A DNA stretch of 64,000 nucleotides from Arenicola marina. Lineage: Eukaryota; Annelida; Polychaeta; Arenicolidae. Below, one piece after another: positions 12,991-25,346 of this stretch. The translations under genes were made by a program, and so were the position numbers. The notes under the pieces are model-generated. The model worked only from the letters and a program-made list of their open reading frames with translations. It had not been told where the DNA came from and searched no databases. The DNA lies in the NCBI GenBank assembly GCA_964019135.1, contig OZ025248.1, positions 46,121,670-46,185,669 on the forward strand, written 5' to 3'. How positions within the stretch are numbered: the stretch's first letter is position 1; every line of letters begins with the position of its first letter.

Positions 12991-13096
12991 GGGGGGGGGG
13001 GGGGGTGGACATAGCTGCTCATTACCGCCAGCAAAGTGAATCTTAGAATGGAACCTTCTCTCCATTAAAGTCGTTTAATGATGTAACGGCCAAACA

Positions 13097-16000
13097 TCTC
13101 CCGCTTGCCATCACAACGCCCGTCTCTGTGACACAGTCTGACCACATCTGGCCTCCCGCTCGCCCTCATAACGCCCTTCTCTGTGACACAGTCTGACCAC
13201 ATCTGGCCTCCCGCTCGCTCTCACAACGCCCGTCTCTGTGATACAGTCTACCCTCATCTTATCTCCCGCTCGCCCTGACAACGCCCGTTTCTGTGACACA
13301 GTCTACCCACATCTTATCTCCCACTCGCTCTCACAACGCCCGTCTCTGTGACACAGTCTACCCTCATCTTATCTCCCGCTCGCTCTCACAACGCCCGTCT
13401 CTGTGACACAGTCTGGCCACATCTTATCTCCCGCTCGCCCTGACAACGCCCGTCTCTGTGACACAGTCTACCCTCATCTTACCTCCCGCTCGCTCTCACA
13501 ACGCCCGTCTCTGTGACACAGTCTACCCACATCTGGCCTCCCGCTCGCTCTCACAACGCCCGTCTCTGTGACACAGTCTACCCTCATCTTACCTCCCGCT
13601 CGCCCTCACAACGCCCGTCTCTGTGACACAGTCTACCCACATCTGGCCTCCCGCTCGCTCTCACAACGCCCGTCTCTGTGACACAGTCTACCCCCATCTT
13701 ATCTCCCTCTCGCCCTCACAACGCCCGTCTCTGTGACACAGTCTACCCACATCTGGCCTCCCGCTCGCTCTCACAGCGCCGGTCTCTGTGACACAATCTA
13801 CCCACATCTGGCCTCCCGCTCGCTCTCACAGCGCCCGTCTCTGTGACACAGTCTACCCTCATCTTACCTCCCGCTCGCTCTCACGACGCCCGTCTCTGTG
13901 ACACAATCTACCCACATCTGGCCTCCCGCTCGCTCTCACAGCGCCGGTCTCTGTGACACAATCTACCCACATCTGGCCTCCCGCTCGCTCTCACAACGCC
14001 CGTCTCTGTGACACAATCTACCCACATCTGGCCTCCCGCTCGCTCTCACAGCGCCGGTCTCTGTGACACAGTCTACCCTCATCTTATCTCCCGCTCGCTC
14101 TCACAACGCCCGTCTCTGTGACACAATCTACCCACATCTGGCCTCCCGCTCGCTCTCACAACGCCCGTCTCTGTGACACAGTCTGATCACATCTTATCTC
14201 CCACTCGCTCTCACAACGTCCGTCTCTGTGACACAGTCTACCCACATCTTATCTCCCGCTCGCTCTCACAACGCCCGTCTCTGTGACACAATCTGACCAC
14301 ATCTTGCCTCCCGCTCGCCCTCACAACGCCCGTCTCTGTGACACAGTCTACCCTCATCTTATCTCCCGCTCGCTCTCACAACGCCCGTCTCTGTGACACA
14401 GTCTGACCACATCTGGCCTCCCGCTCGCTCTCACAGCGTCGGTCTCTGTGACACAGTCTACCCTCATCTTATCTCCCGCTCGCTCTCACAACGCCCGTCT
14501 CTGTGACACAGTCTGACCACATCTGGCCTCCCGCTCGCTCTCACAACGCCCGTCTCTGTGACACAGTCTACCCTCATCTTATCTCCCGCTCGCTCTCACA
14601 ACGCCCGTCTCTGTGACACAGTCTGACCACATCTGGCCTCCCGCTCGCTCTCACAACGCCCGTCTCTCTGACACAGTCTGACCACATCTGGCCTCCCGCA
14701 CGCTCTCACAACGCCCGTCTCTGTGACACAGTCTACCCTCATCTTATCTCCCGCTCGCTCTCACAACGCCCGTCTCTGTGACACAGTCTGACCACATCTT
14801 ATCTCCCGCACGCTCTCACAACGCCCGTCTCTGTGACACAGTCTGACCACATCTTATCTCCCGCACGCTCTCACAACGCCCGTCTCTGTGATACAGTCTG
14901 ACCACATCTTGCCTCCCGCTCGCCCTCACAACGCCCGTCTCTGTGACACAGTCTACCCTCATCTTATCTCCCGCTCGCTCTCACAAAGCCCGTCTCTGTG
15001 ACACAGTCTGACCACATCTTATCTCCCGCTCGCTCTCACAACGCCCGTCTCTGTGACACAGTCTGACCACATCTTATCTCCCACTCGCTCTCACAACGCC
15101 CGTCTCTGTGACACAGTCTACCCTCATCTTATTTCCGCTCGCTCTCACAACGCCCGTCTCTGTGACACAGTCTGGCCACATCTTATCTCCCGCACGCTCT
15201 CACAACGCCCGTCTCTGTGATACAGTCTGACCACATCTTGCCTCCCGCTCGCCCTCACAACGCCCGTCTCTGTGACACAGTCTACCCTCATCTTATCTCC
15301 CGCTCGCTCTCACAACGCCCGTCTCTGTGACACAGTCTGACCACATCTTATCTCCCACTCGCTCTCACAACGCCCGTCTCTGTGACACAGTCTACCCTCA
15401 TCTTATCTCACGCGCGCTCTCACAATGCCCGTCTCTGTGACACAGTCTGACCACATCTTATCTCCCACTCGCTCTCACAACGCCCGTCTCTGTGACAGTC
15501 TACCCTCATCTTATCTCCCGCTCGCTCTCACAACGCCCGTCTCTGTGACACAGTCTGACCACATCTTATCTCCCACTCGCTCTCACAACGCCCGTCTCTG
15601 TGACACAGTCTACCCTCATCTTATCTCCCGCTCGCTCTCACAACGCCCGTCGCTGTGACACAGTCTGACCACATCTGGCCTCCCGCGCGCCCTCACAACG
15701 CCCGTCTCTGTGACACAGTCTACCCACATCGTATCTGCCGCTCGCCCTCACAACGCCCGTCTCTGTGACACAGTCTGACTACATCTTATCTCCCGCTCGC
15801 CCTCACAACGCCCGTCTCTGTGACACAGTCTGACCACATCTTACCTCCCGCTCGCTCTCGCAATGCCCGTCTCTGTGACACAGTCTACCCACATCTTATC
15901 TCCCGCTCGCCCTCACAACACCCGTCTCTGTGACACAGTCTGACCACATCTGGCCTCCCGCTCGCCCTCACAACGCCCGTCTCTGTGACACAGACTGACT

Positions 16001-16144
16001 ACATCTTATCTCCCGCTCGCCCTCACAACGCCCGTCTCTGTGACACAGTCTGACCACATCTTACCTCCCGCTCGCTCTCGCAATGCCCGTCTCTGTGACA
16101 CAGTCTACCCACATCTTACCTCCCGCTCGCCCTCACAACGCGCT
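13097..16144. repeat. 55-bp minisatellite, about 55 copies
   Basis: The unit includes CTCCCGCTCGCTCTCACAAC and CGCCCGTCTCTGTGACACAG, with the period measured as 55 bp at 13337 and 13392. Two main sub-types (CTACCCTCATCTTAT and CTGACCACATCTGGC) often alternate, giving a 110-bp dimer pattern. The array is bounded on the right by CTTTCTCTCATCC. Frames here are mostly closed. Confidence 0.95.
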
Positions 16145-18029
16145 TTCTCTCATCCTTTTTTCGGACCGGCCTCCCTTTCGACCCCCCTCCCCCTTCTCCC
16201 CTGGAAGAGAAGGGCCGCGGTTTTCCGCCATTACTGAGATTGGCAGCCTACAAGTAGTCACGCGACCGCGGCGGGTGATGGGTCTGATTGTCGTGGGAGA
16301 TACGAGCTAACATGGCCGTCAGAGATCAATGGCACTCTTCATCCCAAAGTGCTGAGTGGTGGCGCACAGCCAATCCGCACAACTGCGTGCTGCAACAAGA
16401 TAGACGCACCGCCGTCAAACCGAAGCGAGAAGGTTTACAAAATGGACGACTGCGAGCCTGTGCTTTAGTGAGTGTAGATAGATAGCGTCAGTACTGGATC
16501 ATGAATCGGCAAGGTCATTGATGCCTCAATACTGATGTGATGTTGGTCACGTTTTATGTGACACATAATGTCCATGGGTAGTAACCATCCAAGGAGGCGC
16601 TAGTTGATGATTAGGGGGAGGGAGGATGACAGGGGGGGGGGCATTTACATGTCATTTACCGGTCTTTTGACCGAGGTAGTGACGAGGTAGTAAGCACATG
16701 TCCATTGCAGACAGATACTGACACGTGGTCCTATATTATGAGGAAGGACAATGGAAGAGCGCCTTATCGGTCCTCCAATGGCCTTCACCTTGCAATTGAC
16801 CTTGACCTTGACCGGACGCGGTCGCCGCACGCGGTGACACTGGCAGACACAGGCAATGATGGTGTGTGGCCAGAGGGAGAGAAGGAGAGAGAGAGAGGCC
16901 CCCTTCTCTACGGAGACAACGAGTGGCTGCATGGAGGGAGGGGGGAGAGGGAGGGAAATCCATGGAGACTGCAGGCCATGGATCCCGCCTCTGCCTGAAA
17001 TGTGGTAATGGACTACATACGGAGTGCTGACAGGAGGGCGTACCGCTCGCTATCCCCACCCCCACCCCCACTCCCATCCGCACCTCCTCCCTTCCCCCGC
17101 CCCACCACCGCACCCCCTACCACCTCCCGGGGCGGGAAGCGGCTTCAATGCTAAGAGGATTATAACGTGTGGGTCATATCAAATTTGCAAAATGCTTCTA
17201 AGTTATAATGTGTTCACAACACGTGTTGTGTTCGCCGTGAATACCTCCCTTTATCCCCACCATCCATCCAGCCCCCCGTACCCCCCACCTCGAACCATCA
17301 CCACCCTCCCCCCTACCCCCGACCACGGGGCCACCTCCCCACCTGCCCCTCCACCCTTCGCTCCGGGACTGGTAGGGCGGGGAGTGTGAGAGGCAGCCAT
17401 GGATGGAAGGTGCCCGGCGGCACAAATTACCTGAGTCGTAGTCATGTAGCACCCTCCCACCGAGACCCACACATACCCCGCCCTTTGGGGCAGGTGAGCC
17501 ATCGATGCACATCTCGACCCTTTCCCTCCCTACACTCCCCTCCCCTCCTATACTACCCTCCCATACACCCCTCCCCCTCTCTCGCCAGTACCCGTCACAA
17601 TGACCCCCGCCCCCTCGGTGGAAACGAGGACCAGGAACAACCTCTGTTATCTGGCGATCAGTTCTGCCTTTGTGCAACATGCCCAAGGCACTTCCACTAA
17701 ACAAACCGTTAGATATTTTTGTTGCCCCCCCCCCGCTCCCAGTCTATCCGCCCCTTTTCATTGTCTTATGGACATGGTCTGGTCTGGTGTGTATGGAGGA
17801 AGGGGGGGGGGGACTGTGGAAATAACCCTGTCACCAGGGTAACCGACCCCTGTATCACTATTGATTCACACAGGCTTTTTAATATTGAACCCCACAGAGC
17901 CCCGGGGGTAGAGATATTATCAGGTGGGGTCGGTACGGGGGGGGGGGGGCGTCAGTAGCCTCGTGTATTAAATTGCCTTAAATCCCCTTCCATCAGCCAT
18001 GGCGCTGTGTAAGGCTGGCCCTAATAGTG
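16145..18029. other. GC-rich spacer, no gene recognised
   Basis: It contains a GA-rich microsatellite (about 16878-16898), C-rich tracts (17050-17120, 17260-17350), a poly(C) run near 17726 and poly(G) near 17937-17949. Open frames of up to 168 codons on both strands follow the base composition and carry no domain that I recognise. I looked for missing rapsyn N-terminal TPR exons here and did not find any. Confidence 0.45.
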
Positions 18030-19447
18030 CACTATAACACTGTGTACACTGGTAACCCAACACTGTGTACACTGGTAACCCAACACTGTGTACACTGGTA
18101 ACCCAACACTGTGTACAGTGGTAACACAACACTGTGTACACTGGTAACACAACACTGTGTACACTTATAACCCAACACTGTGTACACTGGTAACCCAACA
18201 CTGTGTACACTGGTAACCCAACACTGTGTACACTGGTAACACAACACTGTGTACACTGGTAACACAACACTGTGTACACTTATAACCCAACACTGTGTAC
18301 ACTGGTAAAACAACACTGTGTACACTGGTAACCCAACACTGTGTACACTTATAACCCAACACTGTCTACACTGGTAACCCAACACTGTGTACACTTATAA
18401 CCCAACACTGTGTACACTAGTAACACAACACTGTGTACACTGGTAAAACAACACTGTACACTTATAACCCAACACTGTGTACACTGGTAACACAACACTG
18501 TGTACACTGGTAACACAACACTGTGTACACTGGTAACACAACACTGTGTACCCTTATAACCCAACACTGTGTACACTGGTAACACAACACTGTGTACACT
18601 GGAAACACAACACTGTGTACACTGGTAACACAACACTGTGTACACTGGTAACACAACACTGTGTACACTTATAACCCAACACTGTGTACACTGGTAACAC
18701 AACACTGTGTACACTGGTAACACAACACCGTGTACACTGGTAAAACAACACTGTACACTTATAACCCAACACTGTGTACACTGGTAACACAACACTGTGT
18801 ACACTGGTAACACAACACTGTGTACCCTTATAACCCAACACTGTGTACCCTGGTAACACAACACTGTGTACACTGGTAACACAACACTGTGTACACTGGT
18901 AGCACAACACTGTGTACACTGGTAACACAACACTGTGTACACTTATAACCCAACACTGTGTACACTGGTAACACAACACTGTGTACACTGGTAACACAAC
19001 ACTGTGTACACTGGTAACACAACACTGTGTACACTGGTAACACAACACTGTGTACACTGGTAACACAACACTGTGTACACTTATAACCCAACACTGTGTA
19101 CACTGGTAACACAACACTGTGTACACTGGTAAAACAACACTGTACACTTATAACCCAACACTGTGTACACTGGTAACACAACACTGTGTACACTGGTAAC
19201 ACAACACTGTGTACACTGGTAAAACAACACTGTACACTTATAACCCAACACTGTGTACACTGGTAACACAACACTGTGTACACTGGTAAAACAACACTGT
19301 ACACTTATAACCCAACACTGTGTACACTGGTAACACAACACTGTGTACACTGGTAACACAACACTGTGTACACTGGTAGCACAACACTGTGTACACTGGT
19401 AACACAACATTGTGTACACTGGTAACACAACACTGTACACTGGTAAC
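18030..19447. repeat. 23-bp minisatellite, about 62 copies
   Basis: The unit is ACACTGTGTACACTGGTAAC plus ACA (23 bp, measured at 18061 and 18084). Variants carry CTTATAACCC instead of CTGGTAACAC, and a 2-bp-shorter form ACACTGTACAC. The variants recur as blocks, so blocks of several units were copied together. Minus-strand frames of up to 197 codons (Cys/Val/Tyr-rich) are by-products of the 23-bp period. Confidence 0.95.
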
Positions 19448-19536
19448 TCATCTGCATGTATACCATGATGCACACCTGTGACGCTATGTACACGTATAAC
19501 ATTATGTACACCTATAACATTATGTACATGTATAAC
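19448..19536. repeat. Degenerate extension of the 23-bp array
   Basis: Loosely repeated ATTATGTACACSTATAAC-like units of about 20 bp follow the 23-bp array. They look like old, diverged units at the array edge or a related short repeat. Confidence 0.5.
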
Positions 19537-20322
19537 ATGCAGCCACAAGTCAGTTTAGTTCATCGACAGATTGCAAGACTGAAGTCGTGTTTCGCATCAA
19601 GGCGCGTAGGCTACTTCGCATGGATTATGTGTCCTTATACAGACGATAATGGTCATTTAAATGTGGAATATGACATAATCGTTCAAATTGTTGGTTACTG
19701 AAAGGATATGATACGCAGCGATGTTCTTTGAAACAAGGAACACCCAGTGCGTTGTTGATGGATAGGATACGCTATCCCGTGGGATGCGAGAGAAATAAAA
19801 ATTATTTCTAGTGTGATAATAGGATATAAGGAAATGTCCGTATGTATTTTGCATACGAATTACATATGATCTCAAATTCAGTTTCTAAAAATTGATTTTG
19901 TGATCTATGCTTGTTTTGAAGAGAAATGTATCTGTTTTTGCTGAAGCTTTTCATCAGGCGTCAAGCTTCCAGTTAATCTTCCATGATGGTTGTGACTTGT
20001 TTCAGAGAAGCTCACTTATTGCTCATGATTCGCTTTGACTGCGATTGTCGACTTCGTGACAGAAGGAAGATTGTTCAACAGGAACATAGTTTGGTCTCCT
20101 TGAGTCAATCGCAATTTATCAGCTCGCTAAAACAGTACATTCTTGAAAAGTATGCGCAGTATGTACAGTTTAGACAATAGGATGACGTCATAATAGTACT
20201 TTAAGTAAGACTACCCCCGGAACCGATATATGAAGTGATACCGACGGCCCGACACTATTTAAGGTGATATTCGAAGATTTAAACTTCGCATTTAAGGAAC
20301 AATAGACCGATTTCCTTACTCG
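19537..20322. other. Spacer, nothing recognised
   Basis: This is AT-moderate unique sequence. Open frames of 65-81 codons have no domain and no splice context. Confidence 0.45.
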
Positions 20323-20463
20323 TGAGTATGAAAATGAGAATCACAGCTGATGGTAGTTACAAGTGAGAAGTACTCATCTCTGAAACTGACAAGAAAGTGA
20401 CATGCTGCTTTGTTTGTCCGACTTGTTTGTCCGACTTGTTTATCCTACTTGTTTGTCCGATAT
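20323..20463 (+). repeat. Dispersed repeat, copy 1
   Basis: The stretch with GAGTATGAAAATGAGAATCA, GAGAAGTACTCATCTCTGAA and AGTGACATGC is shared with 58747-58863 in the same order and spacing. It ends in tandem TTTGTCCGACTTG units (four here, two in the other copy). No tRNA-like boxes and no coding capacity are visible. It may be the end of a non-autonomous transposon. The family is unknown to me. Confidence 0.75.
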
Positions 20464-20467
20464 AATC

Positions 20468-20604
20468 CCGCCCCGCCGCGGGAGAGGGGGCGGGATGGCG
20501 TGGGGCGTGTAGAAGGGGTGGGGAGGCGGGAGAGGGGGCGGGATGGCGTGGGGCGTGTAGAGGGGGTGGGGTGGCGTGGGGCGTGTAGAAGGGGTGGGGA
20601 GGCT
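20468..20604. repeat. G-rich minisatellite, 2-3 copies
   Basis: Copies of a unit with GGGAGAGGGGGCGGGATGGC and GTGGGGCGTGTAGAAGGGG repeat at about 55 bp, the last one shortened. Clustered G-runs make it a candidate G-quadruplex region on the plus strand. Confidence 0.8.
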
Positions 20605-20895
20605 GAACAGCTCGATGTGCCTCCAGATGCACGTGTTTTGCGGGAGCTGTCTGCCGTCGCTTGCCGCACGGGGACCACACGCGCCGGTCGCGGGGTCTGC
20701 ACGGCTTCAGCATCGCCGGTGACGGCACTCCGTGCCCCGAGAGGACGGGGGGGGGGGCTCCACGGCGGATGTCTATGCGCCTTCCGACTCATTGTCTCCG
20801 CCCCCTCCCCAGATACCTAGCAGGGCGATCCGCATTCCCTTATCCCCATGACTAACGACCACCCCACATCACCCCCCTCCCCCTCACCGCCCTCC
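20605..20895. other. GC-rich stretch, no gene called
   Basis: This short GC-rich segment has a poly(G) run at about 20748. It is open in several frames on both strands. I could not match any frame to rapsyn TPR sequence or another family. Confidence 0.4.
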
Positions 20896-21186
20896 CCCAC
20901 CTCACTGCCTGAGCCCCAGGATCTCGCCCCCCCTTACCCTCCCCCTACCTCCGCCGCCTCCCTGCCTGAGCCCCAGGACTAGGAATCACCCCCTCACCCC
21001 CCCCTCCCCCCACCTCCGCCGCCTCCATGCCTGAGCCCCAGGACTAAGGATCACCCCCTCACCCCCCCCCCCCCTCCCCCCACCTCCGCCGCCTCCATGC
21101 CTGAGCCCCAGGACTAAGGATCACCCCCTCACCCCCCCCCTCCCCCCACCTCCGCCGCCTCCATGCCTGAGTCCCAGGACTAAGGA
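20896..21186. repeat. 57-70-bp repeat with variable poly(C), 5 copies
   Basis: The anchor GCCTGAGCCCCAGGA occurs at 20907, 20964, 21029 and 21099, with a one-base variant at 21165. The spacing varies (57, 65, 70, 66 bp) mainly because the poly(C) tract in each unit changes length. Confidence 0.9.
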
Positions 21187-21435
21187 CCACCGCGTCCGCA
21201 ATAAAGGTTAAAGCAGCCTTCTTGACAAGGATGCGGATCCCTTTTTTTCGCTGTTCACTGACAAGCCACCAGTCTCGCCTTGTCTTAGCGCACTCCAACT
21301 ATGATACCAATCAGGCTGGCAGCTGCAAAAACACCGAGGGCTATTTTGGCACGTCTCGTCAACGATGCGGCGATCAAGTTTTGTTCTTTGGGTCTTTTGT
21401 TCCCAGTGTCTTGATGAATGCTTGAGTAGAGGGAC

Positions 21436-24222
21436 AAACACTGTGGCGGTTAGTGTGGTGTGGGTAAAGACATCGGTGGCGGTCAGTGTGGTGTGGGTAG
21501 AGACATCGGTGGCGGTCAGTGTGGTGTGGGTACAGACATCGGTGGCGGTCAGTGTGGTGTGGGTAAAGACATCGGTGGCGGTTAGTGTGGTGTGGGTACA
21601 GACATCGGTGGCGGTTAGTGTGGTGTGGGTACAGACATCGGTGGGACAGACACTGTGGCGGTTAGTGTGGTGTGGGTAAAGACATCGGTGGCGGTCAGTG
21701 TGGTGTGGGTAGAGACATCGGTGGCGGTCAGTGTGGTGTGGGTACAGACATCGGTGGCGGTCAGTGTGGTGTGGGTAAAGACATCGGTGGCGGTCAGTGT
21801 GGTGTGGGTAAAGACATCGGTGGCGGTTAGTGTGGTGTGGGTACAGACATCGGTGGCGGTTAGTGTGGTGTGGGTACAGACATCGGTGGGACAGACACTG
21901 TGGCGGTTAGTGTGGTGTGGGTAAAGACATCGGTGGCGGTCAGTGTGGTGTGGGTACAGACATCGGTGGCGGTTAGTGTGGTGTGGGTAAAGACATCACT
22001 GGGACAGACACTGTGGCGGTTAGTGTGGTGTGGGTAAAGACATCGGTGGCGGTCAGTGTGGTGTGGGTACAGACATCGGTGGCGGTCAGTGTGGTGTGGG
22101 TACAGACATCGGTGGCGGTTAGTCTGGTGTGGGTAAAGACATCACTGGGACAGACACTGTGGCGGTCAGTGTGGTGTGGGTAAAGACATCGGTGGCGGTC
22201 AGTGTGGTGTGGGTACAGACATCGGTGGCGGTTAGTGTGGTGTGGGTAAAGACATCGGTGGCGGTCAGTGTGGTGTGGGTAGAGACATCGGTGGCGGTCA
22301 GTGTGGTGTGGGTAGAGACATCGGTGGCGGTCAGTGTGGTGTGGGTAAAGACATCGGTGGCGGTCAGTGTGGTGTGGGTAAAGACATCGGTGGCGGTTAG
22401 TGTGGTGTGGGTACAGACATCGGTGGCGGTTAGTGTGGTGTGGGTACAGACATCGGTGGGACAGACACTGTGGCGGTTAGTGTGGTGTGGGTAAAGACAT
22501 CACTGGGACAGACACTGTGGCGGTTAGTGTGGTGTGGGTAAAGACATCGGTGGCGGTTAGTGTGGTGTGGGTAAAGACATCGGTGGCGGTCAGTGTGGTG
22601 TGGGTACAGACATCGGTGGCGGTTAGTGTGGTGTGGGTAAAGACATCACTGGGACAGACACTGTGGCGGTTAGTGTGGTGTGGGTAAAGACATCGTTGGC
22701 GGTCAGTGTGGTGTGGGTAAAGACATCGGTGGCGGTTAGTGTGGTGTGGGTAAAGACATCACTGGGACAGACACTGTGGCGGTTAGTTTGGTGTGGGTAA
22801 AGACATCGGTGGGACAGACACTGTGGCGGTTAATGTGGTGTGGGTACAGACATCGGTGGGACAGACACTGTGGCGGTTAGTGTGGTGTGGGTAAAGACAT
22901 CAGTGGCGGTCAGTGTGGTGTGGGTAAAGACATCGGTGGCGGTCAGTGTGGTGTGGGTACAGACATCGGTGGCGGTTAGTGTGGTGTGGGTAAAGACATC
23001 ACTGGGACAGACACTGTGGCGGTTAGTGTGGTGTGGGTAAAGACATCGGTGGCGGTCAGTGTGGTGTGGGTGCAGACATCGGTGGCGGTTAGTGTGGTGT
23101 GGGTAAAGACATCACTGGGACAGACACTGTGGCGGTTAGTGTGGTGTGGGTAAAGACATCATTGGGGCAGACACTGTGGCGGTTAGTGTGGTGTGGGTAA
23201 AGACATCAGTGGGACAAACACTGTGGCGGTCAGTGTGGTGTGGGTAAAGACATCGGTGGCAGTCAGTGTGGTGTGGGTAAAGACATCGGTGGCTGTTAGT
23301 GTGGTGTGGGTAAAGACATCAGTGGGACAGACACTGTGGCTGTTAGTGTGGTGTGGGTAAAGACATCACTGGGACAGACACTGTGGCGGTTATTGTGGTG
23401 TGGGTAAAGACATCGGTGGCGGTTAGTGTGGTGTGGGTAAAGACATCGGTGGCGGTCAGTGTGGTGTGGGTAAAGACATCGGTGGCGGTTAGTGTGGTGT
23501 GGGTAAAGACATCGGTGGCGGTTAGTGTGGTGTGGGTAAAGACATCGGTGGCGATCAGTGTGGTGTGGGTAAAGACATCGGTGGCCGTTAGTGTGGTGTG
23601 GGTAAAGACATCAGTGGGACAGACACTGTGGCTGTTAGTGTGGTGTGGGTAAAGACATCACTGGGACAGACACTGTGGCGGTTATTGTGGTGTGGGTAAA
23701 GACATCGGTGGCGGTTAGTGTGGTGTGGGTAAAGACATCGGTGGCGGTCAGTGTGGTGTGGGTAAAGACATCGGTGGCTGTTAGTGTGGTGTGGGTAAAG
23801 ACATCAGTGGGACAGACACTGTGGCTGTTAGTGTGGTGTGGTTAAAGACATCACTAGGACAGACACTGTGGCGGTTATTGTGGTGTGGGTAAAGACATCG
23901 GTGGCGGTTAGTGTGGTGTGGGTAAAGACATCGGTGGCGGTTAGTGTGGTGTGGGTAAAGACATCACTGGGACAGACACTGTGGCGGTTAGTGTGGTGAG
24001 GGTAAAGACATCACTGGGACAGACACTGTGGCGGTTAGTGTGGTGTGGGTAAAGACATCTGTGGGACAGACACTGTGGCGGTCAGTGGGGTGTGGGTAAA
24101 GACATCACTGGGACAGACACTGTGGCGGTTAGTGTGGTGAGGATAAAGACATCGGTGGGACAGACACTGTGGCGGTTAGTGTGGTGTGGGTAAAGACATC
24201 TGTGGGAATGACACTGTGGCGG
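21436..24222. repeat. 33/47-bp minisatellite, about 75-80 units
   Basis: The basic 33-bp unit is GGTGGCGGTCAGTGTGGTGT plus GGGTAAAGACATC. A second form contains an extra 14 bp (ACAGACACTGTGG-type insert, 47 bp in all). Runs of 33-bp units encode an 11-residue VAVSVVWVKTS-like repeat, but each 14-bp insert shifts the frame and ends it. That argues against coding. The array probably lies in an upstream intron of the rapsyn gene. Confidence 0.94.
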
Positions 24223-24469
24223 TCGAATGTCCGACTGTCATAAAAAAGAGCTGTTTGCTTGATGAATAATTGGCCCATGCTTAATGATGGTTATGGAGCA
24301 AAGCTTGGTGAAGGCTCCTGGGGCCAAGCTTTGTCACGCAGACTGTGCATTACATTATCCATGTTCATCTGCTGGCTCGTGTCTTGTGTTGATTGGAGCA
24401 GTTGTCTTGTTCAGTGATATAATCTGTACAAATCTGACGTCCGTCTTGAGCCAAAAACAACGCGAAGGC

Positions 24470-24726
24470 ATTACTATGGGTGCCAACTCATTAATCATGT
24501 ATTTTAAATAACTAAGAAGTATATATATAGATGTAAATGGATAAATATAGCTCCGAATTTTATCGGTATTAAAAACACTATTATATATCATTATAAATTA
24601 GAAAAGTACACGTCCAAAATCTCCAACTTTGCAAAGAAATGGGACCCTCTCTCAAGCTCTTTAAAGTGTAACTAAATATTGTGATATAAATTGACGAACT
24701 TGTATATCTGCATTTTGGTTATGGAA

Positions 24727-24759
<33 letters not shown>

Positions 24760-24771
24760 ACTATGGGTGCC
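24470..24771 (+). mobile_element. Poly(A) retroposon with 15-bp target-site duplication
   Basis: ATTACTATGGGTGCC is present at 24470-24484 and again at 24757-24771, a perfect 15-bp direct repeat. Between them lies about 272 bp of AT-rich sequence that ends in AATAAA (24726) running straight into about 26 further A residues. This is the signature of target-primed reverse transcription by a LINE machinery. The body has no long open frame, so it is either a 5'-truncated LINE 3' end or a truncated retrocopy of an mRNA 3' UTR. The perfect flanks and long pure A-tail indicate a recent insertion. It sits upstream of the first visible rapsyn exon, sense orientation. Confidence 0.88.
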
Positions 24772-25247
24772 TTGTTGTTATATCCTAGACCTACAGCAGA
24801 AGAAACGTCTAAATGAACTTGAGATGAAGAATACATTTGCGCAGTTCTGTATGGCTGAGCTTACTTAACCGTAAATAAGTCCTCTGTCTGATTGGCAAGC
24901 ACCCTAGTCAATATGTCATCTTGTCGCAATGCCGTTATCATTACCATTATCAACGTAAGTTGTGTATGTGATCTGTTGTCACTTGATATTTGCCACGTGG
25001 TGTCTCCTAGTGATCTCCGGGCAGGTGGCGCTCTGCTAATGCTATATAATCATCGTGCAGTCCGTGACGTAAAGTTGAACCTCATAATTATCTACGCGAA
25101 AATTGATATGACTTGTAAAAGTATATATGGTCTTGATTGTTACATCATTTGGGTTAATTATTATAGCATTCGTTGTGCTAAACATTTCCGATAACCGAGA
25201 AAGAGCTGTCGGGGTTAATTAGTGTCTGTGGCGTGTGTATGTTTCAG
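24772..25247. other. Intronic sequence before rapsyn exon A
   Basis: AT-rich sequence without a recognised feature leads up to the splice acceptor (TATGTTTCAG) of exon A at 25248. It should be intron if upstream exons exist further left. Confidence 0.5.
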
Positions 25248-25346
25248 ACGGCGCTGCGGATGGCCCAGGAGGAGGAAGACCGACCGGTGCAGGGGCGCTG
25301 TCTGTGCTGTCTGGCCTCGGTCTATAGGGAGCAGAACCAGCTACAG
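25248..25346 (+). CDS. Rapsn: Rapsyn exon A (TPR segment)
   Basis: 33 codons, phase 0 at both ends, between acceptor TATGTTTCAG and donor CAG|GTGGGT. The peptide starts TALRMAQEEEDRPVQG and ends SVYREQNQLQ. It lines up with the rapsyn TPR stretch ALQHGDRPLQALCLLC...HRSRGDLE. The preceding exon must end in phase 0 and was not found. Confidence 0.87.

Noticed and set aside
13097-16144. CRISPR array
   Set aside because: Units are directly adjacent with no unique spacers, the setting is eukaryotic, and there are no cas genes.
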